The position numbers and the translations under genes are program-made. Of a stretch of DNA of 64,000 bases, positions 10,906 through 21,171 are shown piece after piece. Each line of letters opens with the position of its first letter. Positions within the stretch are counted from its first letter, which is position 1. Origin of the DNA: Chelonoidis abingdonii. Its lineage: Eukaryota > Chordata > Testudines > Testudinidae. The notes beneath the pieces are model-generated. The model was not told where the DNA came from. It did not search any database and saw only the letters and a list, made by a program, of their open reading frames with translations. The stretch lies in contig NC_133777.1 in NCBI RefSeq assembly GCF_003597395.2, positions 14,111,917-14,175,916 of the forward strand, given 5' to 3'.

Positions 10906-13554
10906 AAATGCCCTTACCAGCAGTCTTACTGGATACACTGACATGTTTCTCTCCATCCCAGACCTAAGAAACATTCCAAACAATATTTGTCACAACCGAT
11001 ACATTTCAGTTTTGACAAAACCACGTTTTTTGATTGAAAAAAGGCTGACCAACTCAAGCAGAGACCCCTCGGTACAAAATGAAAGTCATACATGAGAGCT
11101 CTACTGTGGGGCCTCAAGGTTACTCTGCCTACTGCCAGGGTAAGGTCTTCAGGGGGATGTATAACTAGGATCTCATTAGTTTGATGGGAACCATACCTAG
11201 ACCTGTGTTTTGTCAGACACAGCAACACCTCACCTCTTTTTCAACTTTGATATTTGCTGGTAAGGCCGCAGGTACTCAGAAAGCATTAATGAAGAGAATC
11301 ATACATGCTCCCTCATGATTCCTCAAAGTCACTGTTAATTGCTGTAAAGGGCTTTCTGGTGGCCCATGGATGAGTTAGGAAAAAGACATAGCATGAGAGT
11401 GTGTATGTAGCACTAAAGGAGGAGGAATTATTCCCTTTCAAAATACAGTGTATTGCATGAGAATTTCTCAGAGAAACAGTAAGGCTTCAAGCAGTGTGAC
11501 AAGTTTCCATGGAGATAGCAGTTCTGTGCTGCTTGCTTTGCACTCATGGGGTCACGCGCTATTATAATTAGAAAAATGTGTCTGCAGACAAAACTAATTT
11601 CCAAATATTTACATTTGGAGGAGCAGTTTTAAACGAGAGAGGAGGGAAAGGCATCAAATATAAATGCCAGCCTTTGAAATATCAATATCCTCCTTTCTGT
11701 ACAGTTATTTTTTTCATCCTGGCACCCCCGGGGTACCCCTTTAGTGATAATACCATTCTGATTCAGAGGTTATTGCAATTATCCTATATCACATCCTGCC
11801 TGCATAGCGATTGACCTGGTAATCTCACTCGATGGCACTGCTGTAACTTAAATCCTCCACTTCCACCCCTTTCTCCAATGCAAACCGAGCACTTCAGGCA
11901 GTCTGGTCCTTTCATGCTTTTTCTCCTCCATGCATATTTTATTTTGATTTAGAGCTTGATTCCAGATGTTGGAGGGGCTTTAGAATAGACTGTTAAAGAC
12001 TAGGGGATGGTCTGAGTTTCTTTCCAACCCCAAAAATCTATTTCTGGAATGACACTCTTGTCACTGTGAAACATTAAGAAGAAAACATTTAAAGACTGAC
12101 AGGTTCTAGCCTTAAGGAAATGGGGAATAAAGAAACTGGAGACATCAGTTGAAGATTTTCTTAACCTTGAGATTTCCCATCCCAGCCATATGCTGCAGTT
12201 TCTCAAAATGCATTGTTTCAGGGTGGAAGGAACAATGTGTATTAGTTGCATAAACAAGACAGATTATCAGAATATATAAAGTCAAAGCCCATACCCTACA
12301 GCAAGTTATAAAGACAAGCAGCCATCTGGAGCCTGTGAAATGTTTCTAGCTCGTCAATAAGACATTATAATAAACACACAATATAGGCTGTTCATTTAAA
12401 AAAAAAAAAGCTACAATTGAGCATTCTCTCTCCAGAGATTTCTGCTACATACTTTTTAAAAATCTGTGATCAAAGAAAGCAAGTCTTCTAGGGCTACAGA
12501 AGGTTAACTGGCTTCCATACACCCATCTGACCCAGTCCTCCATAAGAACTGACCATGCTGCAAAAGTCTTCATTCCCTGCAAACCCAGTGTACTGTACTT
12601 CTCTGGTCTAACAAGCACCAACAACTATATCTCCTTCACTTCCCTCCAGCTGATACGTGGAGCCCTTCACCTGGCATTAGGAAAGTTGACATATATGAAG
12701 CCTGACTGTTAAATGTGAGCTAGTAAAACTGACATGGGAATCCACCTGCTGGTCTTGCAATGTGTTTGCTCTTTTAGAAAAAGTTTTGACATTTGATGTT
12801 AAGTGCAAAAGTGATTAAGATAGTTCACGGCTTTGCAGGAGGTGATGGGAGAGGATGCTACAGCAGCTCTTACAGTGAAAACAATTTTTTGTTTAGTAAA
12901 AACATGTTTTCTCCTGGGGTGAGACTTTCAGTCCAGCTTTCAGTCGAGACACTATGCTCAGCCTCCAGTAAATGGAGAAACTCATGAGCCAAGCAATGCC
13001 CAATAACATACATCTGTCAATCAGCAGTTCTAGAGCCTTCAGTGTAACTAATCACATGGATAAAGTTAAGCACGTGCATACATATTTGCAAATGTCTTTG
13101 CTCTTTCAACTGACACAAATGTGAGGCTTTATTTACTGGTTATAATAGTGTGTCATTCTCCAAATCATTCACAGTGTAGTTTCCCTCTCTTCCCGCCCTC
13201 CCTCCCAAAAAACACAAATAATCATCAAAAATTAAATCTGAGGTTTTGGAAAGAGCCAATAGGCTATTCCTGGTGTTAGTTTCAATTCAAGTCTTTTTAG
13301 AAAGTCTTCTCACCTTTGGGCATCTAATCAAATATTTTCTTCAAATCAAGAAGTCTAACTATTGGCTAGCAACATTATCTTTAAAGAGACTTAGTTCAGT
13401 TTAATAATAATTATATAATAATTTTTCCTTATAAACCATCATGTACCTAATAATCTCAACATTCTATACTAAAGTCACAACACCCCATGAGATATTGTAT
13501 TGTAATGTTTATGAGCTGTAATATTTTGGTCTAACGTTGGTTGTTGATTTAGTG
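10906..13554. other. Unannotated AT-rich stretch
   Basis: No gene or clear transposon is identified across about 2.6 kb. Segment 11540-11720 is AT-rich with TAATTA-type motifs and little repeat character; it is the kind of text seen in conserved non-coding elements, but this is a guess. Open frames are short. Confidence 0.35.
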
Positions 13555-13630
13555 TGCAGGTGTTGATGGCCTGTGAGACTAGGTCAGACTAGCTGGCCTA
13601 GTGGTCCGTTCTGTCCTTAAACTCTATATA
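13555..13630 (+). mobile_element. CR1-like 3' end fragment
   Basis: GATGGCCTGTGAGACTAGGT, then CAGACTAGCTGGCCTAGTGG and TTCTGTCCTTAAACTCTATA. This follows the typical old CR1 3' end, which carries GGTCAGACTAGATGATC and ends in CCTTAAA-type sequence. Only about 75 bp remain. Confidence 0.65.
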
Positions 13631-13735
13631 ATGCACAGTAACTTGGCTAAGTAACTTGCTCAAGGTCCCTGGGCCAGAGTTGAACCCAGAAGGCCTGATT
13701 ATCAGTTTTGTAATTAGATCACACTCCTCTCCTAT
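13631..13735 (-). mobile_element. MIR SINE fragment
   Basis: AAGTAACTTGCTCAAGGTCC followed by GAGTTGAACCCAGAAGGCCT is the inverse of the MIR order (B-box GGGTTCAA, then GACCTTGAGCAAGTTACTT). The copy directly follows the CR1-like fragment on the opposite strand. Confidence 0.65.
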
Positions 13736-14607
13736 TTAAACAGTGGCCTCTCCAACTTCAATAACTTTACATTGCATAGTATAGCTTTCGAGATATCTGA
13801 ACATCAGAGCAGCATGCTATGTGGGTTTCAGGAATTATTAAGCAAAAATCTCAATATAAATTTTATTCTGAAGTGACTAATTTTAAATACAGAGAATTGA
13901 TTAAAATTTTACAACACAAGCCTTCCAAAAGTCAAAAAAGCAATTTAAGTCACCAGTAATTTAGGGTACAATCAAAAATTATGTCAGGGTATTGTTAATT
14001 GATTTTGAAACTTCTATTGTTTTGTGTGTTAATTAAAATGAAGTTAAATTTGAGAGCATCTATCAGTAATTTAAGGTGAAATATAAGAGTTATTGTAGTT
14101 TTCCCAAAGCCAAGACCTATACATCCAGGAAATTCAGAGTGAAGAGTCAGCTTAAAAAACAGAAATGTGTTAAGGTACAGAAGTGCACAACCTTAATTCT
14201 GCAGTGACTTCATGTAATCACTACGTGATTAAGGCATGTTAGTATTTGCAGATCCAGACTAGATCAACATGATCTTTAAAGACTCAGAATTTTCCTTAAT
14301 GATATCAGAGTACTAGTCAAATTAATGGATTTACTTGTAAATTCTCAGAAAAATACATTCTATACTCAGTAAGTGCTGTAATTATGGGGAGAATGTGCTG
14401 TATTTTTCATACATAAAATGATTGAATCGCTGCTTTAAGTCCAACACTCAACTCAGCCTGAATGACAGAGCTTCAATCGGTGCTTCCATTACAGTACACT
14501 ATGTTAATAAATTGTAGGAAGTGAAGTATGTACAGGACCATAAATATTGGCTTAGTGCACCAAGCGATTCATTAAACATATTAGTAACAATTGATCAATC
14601 TTTATTT
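13736..14607. other. Unannotated AT-rich stretch
   Basis: Strongly AT-rich and without long frames. No repeat family is recognised by eye. Confidence 0.4.
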
Positions 14608-14615
14608 CAGTAATG

Positions 14616-14970
14616 CTGGAGTTCTCAAACTTAATTGCATTGCGACCCCCTTCTGACAACAAAAATTACTACACGACCCCGGTACAGGGGAGAGGGACCA
14701 AAGCCTGAGCCCACCCTTGTCCCACCACCCTGGGTGCAGGGGCCAAAGCCCAAGCCCCACCACAATGGATGGGGTGTGAAGGAGGTCAAAGCCAAAGCCC
14801 CAGGGCTTCAGCCTGAGGCAGGGGGCCTGTAACCTGCACCCCACCGCCCTAGGTGGTAAGTCTCGGGGGTTGGCCTCAGGCCCCAGCAAGTCTAAGCCAA
14901 CCCTGGTGATCCCATTAAAACGGGAACACGACCCACTTTGGGGTCCCGACCTGAAGTTTGAGAACCGCTG
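14616..14970. mobile_element. hAT-type non-autonomous element
   Basis: The left end CTGGAGTTCTCAAACTTA is the inverse of the right end AAGTTTGAGAACCGCTG. These match the widespread hAT terminal motif CAGNGGTTCTCAAACTT. Flanking 8-mers CAGTAATG (14608-14615) and CACTAAAG (14971-14978) agree at 6 of 8 positions, as expected for an old duplication. The 355-bp body is GC-rich and has no transposase. Two short overlapping frames are compositional. Confidence 0.8.
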
Positions 14971-14978
14971 CACTAAAG

Positions 14979-15244
14979 CATGCTACATGGGAACTCTATT
15001 TTAGTATTATTCTTTCAGTCCTTTAATAAAAAGGCATCTGGAACCAACCTTCCCATAAGGCTCACCTCTGCCATGACGCTTACAAAACCCAGTCCTCATC
15101 GTTGCTAGGCAGATGACAAGTTGTGACTATTCTTTCCCTTCCCCACCTCTACCCCCACTTAAAGATACAATCCATTTGACCAACAAAGCTGGGCCAATTC
15201 TTCACCAGGGTCATTCACTTGTATGTTGTATACCCAGGCCCTAC
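14979..15244. other. Unannotated stretch
   Basis: No feature recognised. Confidence 0.4.
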
Positions 15245-15360
15245 TCTTTTATGTTTTGTGTCTTAGGCTATAAGCTCTTAAGAGTAGGAATTGTCTGTAT
15301 TTGTACAGCACCGAGCACATCTGGGACTCAATCCTAACTGGGGCCCTTGAACACTGCCAC
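15245..15360 (+). mobile_element. L2/L3-like 3' end fragment
   Basis: TATAAGCTCTTAAGAGTAGG, GAATTGTCTGTATTTGTAC and AGCACCGAGCACATCTGGG follow the order of the old amniote repeat with AAGCTCTTTGGGGCAGGGA and TACAGCACCTAGCACA. I assign it loosely to L2/CR1-L3-type LINE 3' ends. Related copies are at 33430-33525 and 41938-42020. Confidence 0.5.
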
Positions 15361-15468
15361 AACATAAACCGTTACATGATTCTCTGTCACGCCTCTCTCC
15401 CTTTCTTCTTTGTGGTATGATTCATCTCCCCCTGGGCTTCAAGGTCATAGTATCTTTGATCATGTAAG

Positions 15469-15590
15469 GGCTTGATCCTGCAAACTCTTACTCAAATGAG
15501 CAATCCTTACTTTCATGCATAGCTGCCAATGGGACTCCTCACATCAATAGGGACAATTCACAGGAGTAAGCTTTTGCAGGATTGGGCCCT
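15469..15590. mobile_element. Palindromic MITE (CTTGATCCTGCAAA arms)
   Basis: GCTTGATCCTGCAAACTCTT at the left pairs with TTTGCAGGATTGGGCC at the right. The centre holds CAATGGGACTCCTCACATC. The whole unit is an imperfect palindrome of about 120 bp without coding capacity, matching a small MITE type that is frequent in this window. Confidence 0.6.
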
Positions 15591-16038
15591 TAAACCATAA
15601 ACTCTTTGAACCAGGGACTGTGTCTTAGGCCTTCAAAGTACAATGCAAACCTCTGCTACTGTTTAAATGATACTTGTTCTAGGATGATCTAATGATAATT
15701 AGAATCAGCTGTTAACTGCATCACTAGAGTGGGAACTAGTCAGGTGCCCTTGGAATGTCTCCATCCTTGGAGTGAGTCTGTTGAACCTCTGTTCATTAGA
15801 CCATTAGAACCTCTGTTATTACATGACAAGTAACATATCTCTAAACACAGTGGTAATGGACATTTACTGTAAGTCAAGCCTGTTTGTTCCATCTTTTCTA
15901 TCACTAGCAGAGCTGAGAAAATTGTATATGACAACGACCAGAAAAATTATACTAGAGAGCTTAGGTCCCATACATTTATTTCTGGAACTCCTTACCTGAG
16001 GAGGTTGTGAAGGCTGGGACTATAACAATGTTTAAAAG

Positions 16039-16738
16039 CAGCAGAGAATCCTGTGGCACCTTATAGACTAACAAACGTTTTGGAGCATGAGCTTTCGTGG
16101 GTGAATACCCACTTCGTCAGATGCATGTAGTGAAAATTTCCAGGGGCAGGTATATATATGCTAGCAAGCAAGCTAGAGCTAAAGGTTAGTTATCGGGAGG
16201 ATAGGCCTTCTAGCAGCTGGTGTGAAACCAAGGAGGTAAACTGGTTCTTGTAGTTGGCAAGCCATTCACAGTCTTTGTTCACTTCTGAGTGGTCAAATTT
16301 GCAGAGAATGAGTCAAGCGTTTCTCTATTGAAATTGGTCCTGAGTTTTTTTTGCTGCAGGATGGCCACATAAGGTTGCTTAGTGTGGCATGGAGGGTTGA
16401 AGTGCTCTCCTACAGGTTTTTGTATATTGCATTCTAATGTTTATTTGGTGTCCATTTATTCTTCTCCGTAGAGATTGTCCAGTTTGGCGATGTACATAGA
16501 GGGGCTTGTGCATATTGGCTGTTATTCATTGTGGATGTGGCAGGTGAATGAACCGTGATGGTGTGGCTGATCGGTTAGGTCTGTGATGGTGTCACGTGGG
16601 TAGATATGGGGCGAGTTTTTGGCTCGAGGTTTGTTGCATTTGGGTTGGTTATGACTGGGAGTTCTATGGTGTGGGTGCAGTTGGTAGGTGAAATAGTTTC
16701 AGGTGGCATGGAGTTGTCTGGGGGAGGATTGGCCTGCG
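16039..16738 (-). mobile_element. 5'-truncated Penelope-like retroelement
   Basis: Flanked by a perfect 12-bp direct repeat, AATGTTTAAAAG, at 16027-16038 and 16739-16750. On the minus strand the element runs from a decayed coding part to a terminal region with a hammerhead-like core and GCACCACAGGATTCTC-like end text (plus strand GAGAATCCTGTGGCACC). Minus-strand text near 16240-16320 encodes pieces such as KDCEWLANYKNQF, which I recognise as the C-terminal part of Penelope-like polyproteins (the region of the GIY-YIG nuclease), but frameshifts and small deletions break it. Penelope-like elements are reverse-transcribing elements distinct from LINEs and LTR elements, often truncated and with variable TSD length. 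Confidence 0.85.
16084..16132 (-). ncRNA. Hammerhead-like ribozyme core in Penelope terminal region
   Basis: Minus strand: CTGACGA (plus 16114-16120 reads TCGTCAG), then a stem GTGGG/CCCAC around TATTCA, then GAAA (plus 16093-16096 reads TTTC) and a short stem GC-TCAT-GC followed by TC. This is the conserved hammerhead order: CUGANGA, stem II, GAAA, stem III, then the UH cleavage site. Penelope-like elements are known to carry such ribozymes. Whether this copy can fold its stem I and cleave is not shown. Confidence 0.7.
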
Positions 16739-17213
16739 AATGTTTAAAAGGGAACTGGATAAATTCATAGGGCTAAGTCATAAATGGCTATGTAGCCCAG
16801 GAAGGGTAAGAATGGTGTCCTGCTCTGTTATCGAGGATGGAGATGGATGGAGAGAGGTATACTTGATGAATTGGCCTGTTCGCTTCACTCCTCGGGGCCC
16901 TGGCTGGCAATGTCGATAGACAGATACTGGGCTAGATGGACCTTTGGTCTGACCCGGTACGGCCGTTCTTATGTTCTTATCTTCATTCTCACTTGAACTT
17001 AGTACTGTGCCATGGTGCATTAATAGGAATTCCCCGCTCCCTCTATTTCTGGTGCACAGTCTTGGCCCTTTATAATTTCTGTTATTCTATGAGAAGTACT
17101 TCCCCCTCACCTTTCCCAAGTAACTGCAAGTTACACAACGGAACTCACCGTGCAAGACAAGAGGAATTTTAAAGGGCCAGTACTACATTCCCCAAAATCA
17201 GTACAAAATAAAA

Positions 17214-17395
17214 GCAGCAACAAATCTCATGGCACCTTATAGACTAACAGACGTTTTGGAGCATGTACATGCATCTGACGAAGTGGGTATTCGCCCACGA
17301 AAGCTCATGCTCCAAAACGTCTGTTAGTCTATAAGGTGCCACGGGATTCTTTGCCACTTTTGCAGATCCAGACTAACACGGCTAACCCTCTGATA
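17214..17395. mobile_element. Penelope terminal-repeat foldback with 15-bp TSD
   Basis: A 182-bp insertion made only of Penelope terminal sequence in two orientations. Arms of 35 bp (17231-17265 and 17306-17340) are perfect inverted copies built on AGACTAACAGACGTTTTGG. It is flanked by 15-mers CAGTACAAAATAAAA (17199-17213) and CAGTACAAAGTAAAA (17396-17410), one mismatch. The right end has CAGATCCAGACTAACACGGC and stops at CTGATA, the usual Penelope 3' end. No coding part is present. The inverted-duplicate form fits the terminal arrangement reported for Penelope-like elements. Confidence 0.85.
17266..17320 (+). ncRNA. Hammerhead-like ribozyme core
   Basis: CTGACGA at 17275-17281, stem II GTGGG (17283-17287) with CCCAC (17294-17298), and GAAA at 17299-17302, then GC-TCAT-GC-TC at 17303-17312. 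All conserved core blocks are present in order. The flanking 35-bp inverted arms could serve as an extended closing helix, though the bases directly before CTGACGA do not pair well with those after the cleavage site. Activity is untested. Confidence 0.7.
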
Positions 17396-17410
17396 CAGTA
17401 CAAAGTAAAA

Positions 17411-19054
17411 AGACTAAGAAAAACAGTGTGCCACCTTCATACATTAGTTAACCCCTTATATATTGTGCAGCTTAGTCTCCCCTTCTACACAAGGATTCAC
17501 TCCTCATGTCATCTCCCCCTGGTACAGCTCATGCCGCAAACCAGAGCAATCTTCACAGCTAAAGATCACTAGGCATTAAACATAATAAAGGGTACCACTC
17601 ATTATTCTAAGAAGAGTTCACGGTGGGATGTCTGAGTTTTAAGGTCAGGGTATGGAAAAAAGGCCACATTTTGATCTCAAGAAACAGCTGCCCTGCTTAC
17701 TGAGAAGATTAGTAGGAAGTCAAAGGAGCAAAGTAACTATTTGCATTGTAAAGCGGGTTTAAAAAGTAACAGATGATATTGACATATAGAAGAGATTTTA
17801 AAAAAACTTGCATTCCAGCTCGGGTTGAAGGATTCCTGCTTCTTAAGAATGACTGGCCAGAGATGCTGTCTTCACTCAAGGGAAAGTGAGTGATGACGCC
17901 TCAGCATGAAGTAAATTGGCTGGACTCCATTGTTTTGGCTTCCAAAGTTGTATCTAAACTAAGATCTCACGGCAAATGGCTGCTTTGATGTTTTGCTGAG
18001 TTTGGTGTGGAATATAATAAACATGCTCGGGGATGAGTTTAAACCTTCAAAGCTTAAATTCAAATCTTAAGTTGAAGTCAATGGACACATCTGCAGAGTT
18101 CTGTCCTGCTTCATTTGACACTTTATGTAAATACTTAATAAGCTAATTTGCATATGGCCATACATTTCTGCTTATTGCCAATAACCTTTCCCAAGCAAAG
18201 GTCAGGTTAAGACATGGAGCTGCACAAAACATGGCAGCTGTTAGATTGGGGACAGGAGATATTGGGGTAGAGAGATGGATGCTGGGTGTTTAGCGTACTT
18301 ATATACATATGAGATCTTCAGCATTTTGTGGCCAACAGGAGGACTAGCTCCTGGCTGCAGTGCTGCTGTAAACACGAGATGCAGGAATGCAGACGGAGCT
18401 GCATGTCACACCGGATGAGACACTTAGAACAATTATGAATAGAGCTGGCCCTCTAAATTAACCCTTGACCTGCAGTTATACTCTGAAAATCCATTCTAAG
18501 AGTGGCATTGCGAGGTTCTGTGTACACAGTCTCTGATCAGCAGAGTTTATTAAAACAAAATGTCATCCACCCTGCTGAAAGGGCATTCTCAATTCTGAAA
18601 AGCCAAGAAGCATTCTTCCTAACACATCACATCATGATTAACACTAAATACTTACCCATTTGCTCCCATCCTGCACATCATCACACGGAAGGGAACAAAA
18701 AACTGGTGACCCAGGGTCTGGAACCCTGGGCAAGGCTGGCCTACAACTATAGCATCAGGCTGGGAACATAAAAAAAAAGAAAAAATAGTGTCTCATTAAG
18801 GCTTCAGTCTCCAGTTATATCCCTGTCCCTTTAAGGCCCTGGTCTGTTTCTAGGAAGAGGGACCTGGGCTTCTCTCAGCTTTGGGTCTTTGAAAGAGCCT
18901 AGTGCCTAACCCCTAGCAGGTTCCTGTCAGTCCTTCTAAAAAGACAGAAATGAGAAACCAAACAGACTTATCTGCAGGCCCCTTCAAGCAGAGTGCAGTC
19001 CTCTGGCCAAGAGGAAGCAGTCTGCCGGCCTCTCACTCAAGCTTGCTCTGAAAG
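17411..19054. other. Unannotated stretch
   Basis: About 1.6 kb with no gene or recognised transposon. It contains an octamer-like ATTTGCAT near 18148 in an AT-rich context. Open frames are short. Confidence 0.4.
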
Positions 19055-19059
19055 GCTTC

Positions 19060-19865
19060 TGTCATAAGTAGATAGGTAAGGTAAGGGTTAATTTTCTTTT
19101 GCCTGTAAAGGGTGAACAAAGGGAACCAAACACCTGACCAGAGGACCAATCAGAGAACTGGATTTTTTAAAAGTCCAGGGGCGGGATTGTGTACTCTAGG
19201 TCTTTTGTTTTTCCAGCTATGGGAAAAGCTTTTCTGCCTAATCCTATTTCTTTCTAATATTTTCCTACAAGCTGTGGATACAAAGGCCACAAGGCATAGG
19301 GCTGTTTATGGCTTTGTGTTGTTTTACAATTGTGTTGATTTGCTGACTGGTTTAAAGGGGGGTATCGTTTAAATCAGACTGTTTTCTATTTCTTCTACGA
19401 GCCTGCATTGATCTTTTAATGCAGTATTATTGTTTTATTTTCTTTCTTCTTTATATAAAGTTCTTTTTTAAAAACCTGGCTGAGGTTTTTGGGTTCCGGT
19501 GAGTACAGGAAGGGGGCTTGGAAAATCTCTTTATAATAGCTTTATAGATTTGAATGCATCGCTCAGGGGGCGGGTGATTCATCTTTGTTTTGCCTTCAAG
19601 GAGTTAAGTACTGCATCAGCAGTCCCAGGGAAAGGGAGGGGGAAGCTGGGGGATGAGATAGGGAGACGCAGGGGTCTTGGGTCTTGGGGTTTAAAGGAAG
19701 TTGGGGAGTCAGAGGGGGTCCCCAAGGAGTATTTGGGGAAGCCAGGTGATAAAGCTATTTCTTATCTGGTGGCAGTGAGAAAAAATCCACGCTGTGTGAA
19801 GCTTGGGGAAAGGTCAGTAACACTAGATTTTGTGGCTAAGTCAGATTGGGACAGACGTTTACCAA
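19060..19865 (+). repeat. 5' LTR of the rearranged element
   Basis: Starts TG and ends about ACCA just before the primer-like site. It contains TATATAAAG at 19452-19460 and an AT-rich 3' half. Compared with the 3' LTR remnant it has several small deletions, showing age or poor consensus. Confidence 0.7.
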
Positions 19866-20604
19866 TGGTGGGAAGCGGTGGGATATAAGAATCCAGAAGC
19901 AGTAGAGATAATTTCTTTTTCCCTGTAGGGATTAGCAGTGACGAAAGGGGTTGGTTTAAAGTGTTTAGAGAGAAAACTTGTTCTGCTGCTTTAGCAGCAT
20001 TGCAATTTTAGGAGCAGTCCATTAAAGAGAACGCATTACAGAATTTTTTTAAACAATTGTTAAGTCCAGCCAGCAAACAGCACGGTGAATACAGTACGCT
20101 TTTGTTTTAAGGTTCAATTGCTATCACAGAAGAGAAGTCAAATCAGTGCTAGGAATCTCAGAGGAGAAAGCCGGAATTCGGCAAAAAACCACAAGGGAAA
20201 AACAAAAAACCAGGAAATGAGTTCAAGGCGAACAAAACGAAAATCGCTGACACAAACGATCTATGGAAAAAAAACGTCATGATCTTGAATTAACAAGGAG
20301 TGGACTAAAACCAAGGAGGAACAATTTCAAACTGGCAGCACACAAAGACAAACAAGAAAGCAAAAGGCAGATAGAAAGAAACTCAAGAATGAGCGCAGGC
20401 CGATAAACAACACGAAGAAGAGGTGGCTACCGAAGAAAACAGAAGAAGAAGAGGCAGTGCAGAAGATCAGTCGAACTCGAGAGGAGACACCGAAGAAATG
20501 GAAACACAAACAAAAAGTGAAGAGAAGGGAAAAACAGAGAAGCATGAACTGGAGATGGAGCGGCTAGGCCAAAAATGCTCCAACACTCTAACTCCGACAC
20601 AGTT

Positions 20605-21084
20605 CTACTCAGACTGGGGACTTGGGCTTGGTCCCTCTGGAAGTGATGTAGATGATGGGGTTGTTTCTGTAGCTGGTGTACCGCTGTCCGCTGGTGCACC
20701 TGGTGGTATTTCAGGCTCTGCCTGAGCCTCTTCGGTATGGTTGTCTGTTGCTTCTGCCAGTTCAGGCTCGTTGGTACCTTCTGGCGTTGGGGTTGAAGGT
20801 GTGGTTGCACTTGCTTGTGCTGGTGCTGGTTGCTGTTCCAGTTCCGGGTCTGGGACTGGAGGTGTTGCGGCTGTTTCAGCCGTTGACATGGGATCCGGGT
20901 CCACTACCTTAGTCTGGGTCTCTGGTAACACAGACAGGTTCTCTGTGTCATCACCTGCTTTGTAATTGGGAAATTTCCTGTGCGGTTGAACCACAACTGG
21001 TGTCGGAGGGTTAGGAGTGGTTGGAGCATTTTGCCTAGCCCGCTCCATCTCCGGTTCATGCTTTCTCTGTTTTAAATCCAAGCT
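20605..21084 (-). pseudogene. Inverted gag-like fragment, Pro/Thr/Glu-rich
   Basis: A minus-strand frame of about 158 codons. It starts with a charged segment (KQRKHEPEMERARQNAP) followed by VVQPHRKFPNYKAGDDTE, which resembles the start of a Gypsy-type Gag core, then switches to a Pro/Thr/Ala/Glu-rich tail. The plus strand just upstream (about 20535-20600) carries a second copy of the same charged start (KHELEMERLGQK) in the opposite direction. So one gag start is present twice in inverted orientation. It is a remnant of the LTR element and not a host gene. Confidence 0.6.
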
Positions 21085-21171
21085 GGTAGTGAGCTTGGGG
21101 AAAGGTCCCAGTAAACACTCAGATTTTGTACGCTAAAGTCCAGATCTGGGACAGACGTTTACCACAGCTTC

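Larger units (their letters stand above)
15985..16980 (+). mobile_element. CR1 LINE 3' end, split by a Penelope insertion
   Basis: Two parts join into one CR1 3' end: about 15985-16038 (GAGGAGGTTGTGAAGGCTGG, then TATAACAATGTTTAAAAG) and 16751-16980 (GGAACTGGATAAATTCATAG to the terminal TTCTTATGTTCTTAT). The 3' part contains TGGGCTAGATGGACCTTTGG and TCTGACCCGGTACGG, standard for one turtle CR1 subfamily. The two parts are separated by a 700-bp Penelope-like insertion at 16039-16738. The 12-mer AATGTTTAAAAG occurs once on each side. CR1 therefore predates the Penelope copy. Confidence 0.9.
19060..21166 (+). mobile_element. Rearranged LTR retrotransposon with 5-bp TSD
   Basis: Starts TGTCATAAG and ends TTTACCACA, and is flanked by GCTTC on both sides (19055-19059, 21167-21171). 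The 5' LTR is about 19060-19865. A 78-bp piece of the 3' LTR end is at 21089-21166: both share GAGCTTGGGGAAAGG-like text, AGATTTTGT and GGGACAGACGTTTACCA. Just after the 5' LTR, TGGTGGGAAGCGGTGGGAT resembles a tRNA primer site seen in vertebrate Gypsy-type elements. Between the LTRs a gag-like leader is on the plus strand (to about 20600), then a gag-like segment is inverted (20605-21084). Pol is missing. Classification as Gypsy-type (Metaviridae) is inference. The copy is dead. Confidence 0.8.

Noticed and set aside
20423..20965. Plus-strand Gly/Val/Ala-rich frames
   Set aside because: They cross the inverted gag fragment of the LTR element and have no independent support.
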